Origin: Tubiluchus corallicola | Taxonomy: Eukaryota; Priapulida; Priapulimorpha; Priapulimorphida; Tubiluchidae | Assembly (NCBI GenBank): GCA_030141605.1 | Contig: JAQGDQ010000334.1 | Coordinates: 126,001 to 190,000, forward strand | DNA: 64,000 nucleotides | Direction of reading: 5' to 3' | Part shown: positions 63,240-64,000 of the stretch, in pieces | Numbering within the stretch: the first letter of the stretch is position 1 | How the letters are laid out: the number at the start of each line of letters is the position of its first letter | Position numbers and translations under genes: made by a program | Notes under the pieces: model-generated | The model's database searches: none | What the model saw: only the letters and a program-made list of their open reading frames with translations | What the model was told of the DNA's origin: nothing

Positions 63240-63720
63240 CTGCGTTCTCAAAATTTTGTGGCCTTAGTGTTTGCAAGTGAAAAGCAAAATCTGTCATACT
63301 GTGAAACAACTGTACTCCCATATTCAGTTACGTATTGTGTTAAAATCCGGCTATAGTTTAGGCTCTTTCTTTCTATTTAAAGGCAAAATACCCACATTCT
63401 CACAGTCTGGTATTATTTATAGATTTCAGTGCAGCAGCTGCAATGCTGCTTACCATGGCAAATATCCAGATATTTTGAAGTAAAAAATTGTGAAAATTTG
63501 GGTATTTCGTCTAGAACTGGCAAAAAGTGAAAAAATCCTCAATCCAGCGTTAATGACCATATTTGTGCCTCTGACCACTGAGCTGATTTTAATAATTTCA
63601 GTACTGTGACCAGAGCTGCAAATAACTGGGACTTATTAATAAAAGAAAGTTTATCTATGCACCCTAATACCCTTAATGTACAAACAGTTCAATTCCTTTA
63701 GTTTTATTTTCAAACCTTAG
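63240..63720 (+). mobile_element. Penelope-like element, GIY-YIG end, decayed
   Basis: Frames give LRIVLKSGYSLGSFFLFKG, then SGIIYRFQCSSCNAAYHGK, then LGISSRTGKK, NPQSSVNDHI, ADFNNFSTVTRAANNWDLL and LNVQTVQF. This order is the C-terminal part of Penelope-like reverse transcriptases, where 'GVIY-F-C-SCNA-YYGKT' is the start of the GIY-YIG nuclease. The second Tyr of the YIG part is His here and stops interrupt the frame, so it is inactive. Confidence 0.75.
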
Positions 63721-63726
63721 CTATTT

Positions 63727-63880
63727 GTTACTGTATCAATTTCTTTTCTTCAGGCCTGCTTAATCATTACTTATTTGGCTTTTGTAAATACATAATTAGT
63801 GCACAGTTACTGTATCAATTTCTTTACTGGTTTGCTTATTTATTACCTGTTTGGCTTCTGTTAACTACTTTATTAGTGCA
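63727..63880 (+). repeat. Diverged 77-base tandem duplication in the Penelope 3' region
   Basis: TTACTGTATCAATTTCTTT occurs at about 63729 and 63807, each followed by related sequence (TTATTTGGCTTTTGT against CTGTTTGGCTTCTGT, then TTAGTGCA). From about 63925 to the edge, CTGTTGAAACGG and a polyA-signal-like AATAAAAG look like the 3' end of the same element. Confidence 0.7.
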
Positions 63881-64000
63881 TAATAGGCTTTGCCTATATA
63901 AACTGGTTGTATGTTTGTAAATTTACCACTGATGATGACAGCAGTAGTCTGTTGAAACGGTTGGCATGATTTTAACCATGTAAAATAAAAGTTTTAATAA

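Overview
The window is animal nuclear DNA: AT-rich, with GT-AG introns and long introns and spacers full of old transposable elements. Relics of CR1/jockey-like LINEs (one with a 2A-like peptide), a Pao/BEL element, a Penelope-like element, tRNA- and 5S-derived SINEs, hAT-like and piggyBac-like MITEs and very long microsatellites point to an invertebrate metazoan, probably marine. I cannot name the phylum. No exon was confirmed by transcripts; gene models come from open frame, splice signals and exact phase agreement.

Layout. 1-5.4 kb: LINE relic, a near-perfect hairpin, otherwise nothing recognised. 5.5-11.1 kb (minus): complete coding part of a MARCH-type RING-CH membrane E3 ubiquitin ligase in three exons (509 aa). 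A possible non-coding first exon and a promoter with CLEAR-type E-box and NRF1-type motifs lie near 17.7-17.9 kb. 18.3-23.2 kb: repeat block with a 5S-derived SINE, a nearly intact LINE 3' half, a tRNA-derived SINE and a LINE 5' fragment. 23.6-36.0 kb (plus): complete 11-exon secreted M14 metallocarboxypeptidase (414 aa), its introns carrying a 2.5 kb foldback element, MITEs, a Pao fragment, a minisatellite and a 400 bp compound microsatellite. 39.5-53.8 kb (minus): nine-exon secreted protein (753 aa) with signal peptide, 400-residue Pro/Gln/Ser-rich region, a ZP-N-like domain and three small cysteine-rich EB-like modules, each on its own phase 1-1 exon. 58.7-62.9 kb (minus): last two exons of an unrecognised gene that continues off the right edge. 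63.2-64 kb: Penelope-like relic.

The genes do not form an operon or pathway. The carboxypeptidase and the ZP/EB protein are both secreted, the first probably digestive or extracellular, the second probably part of an extracellular matrix or coat. The MARCH protein is a membrane ligase that would ubiquitinate other membrane proteins. The best leads for new biology are the ZP-N plus EB architecture, the Asn at the S1' specificity position of the carboxypeptidase, the foldback element and the SINE family shared by two copies.
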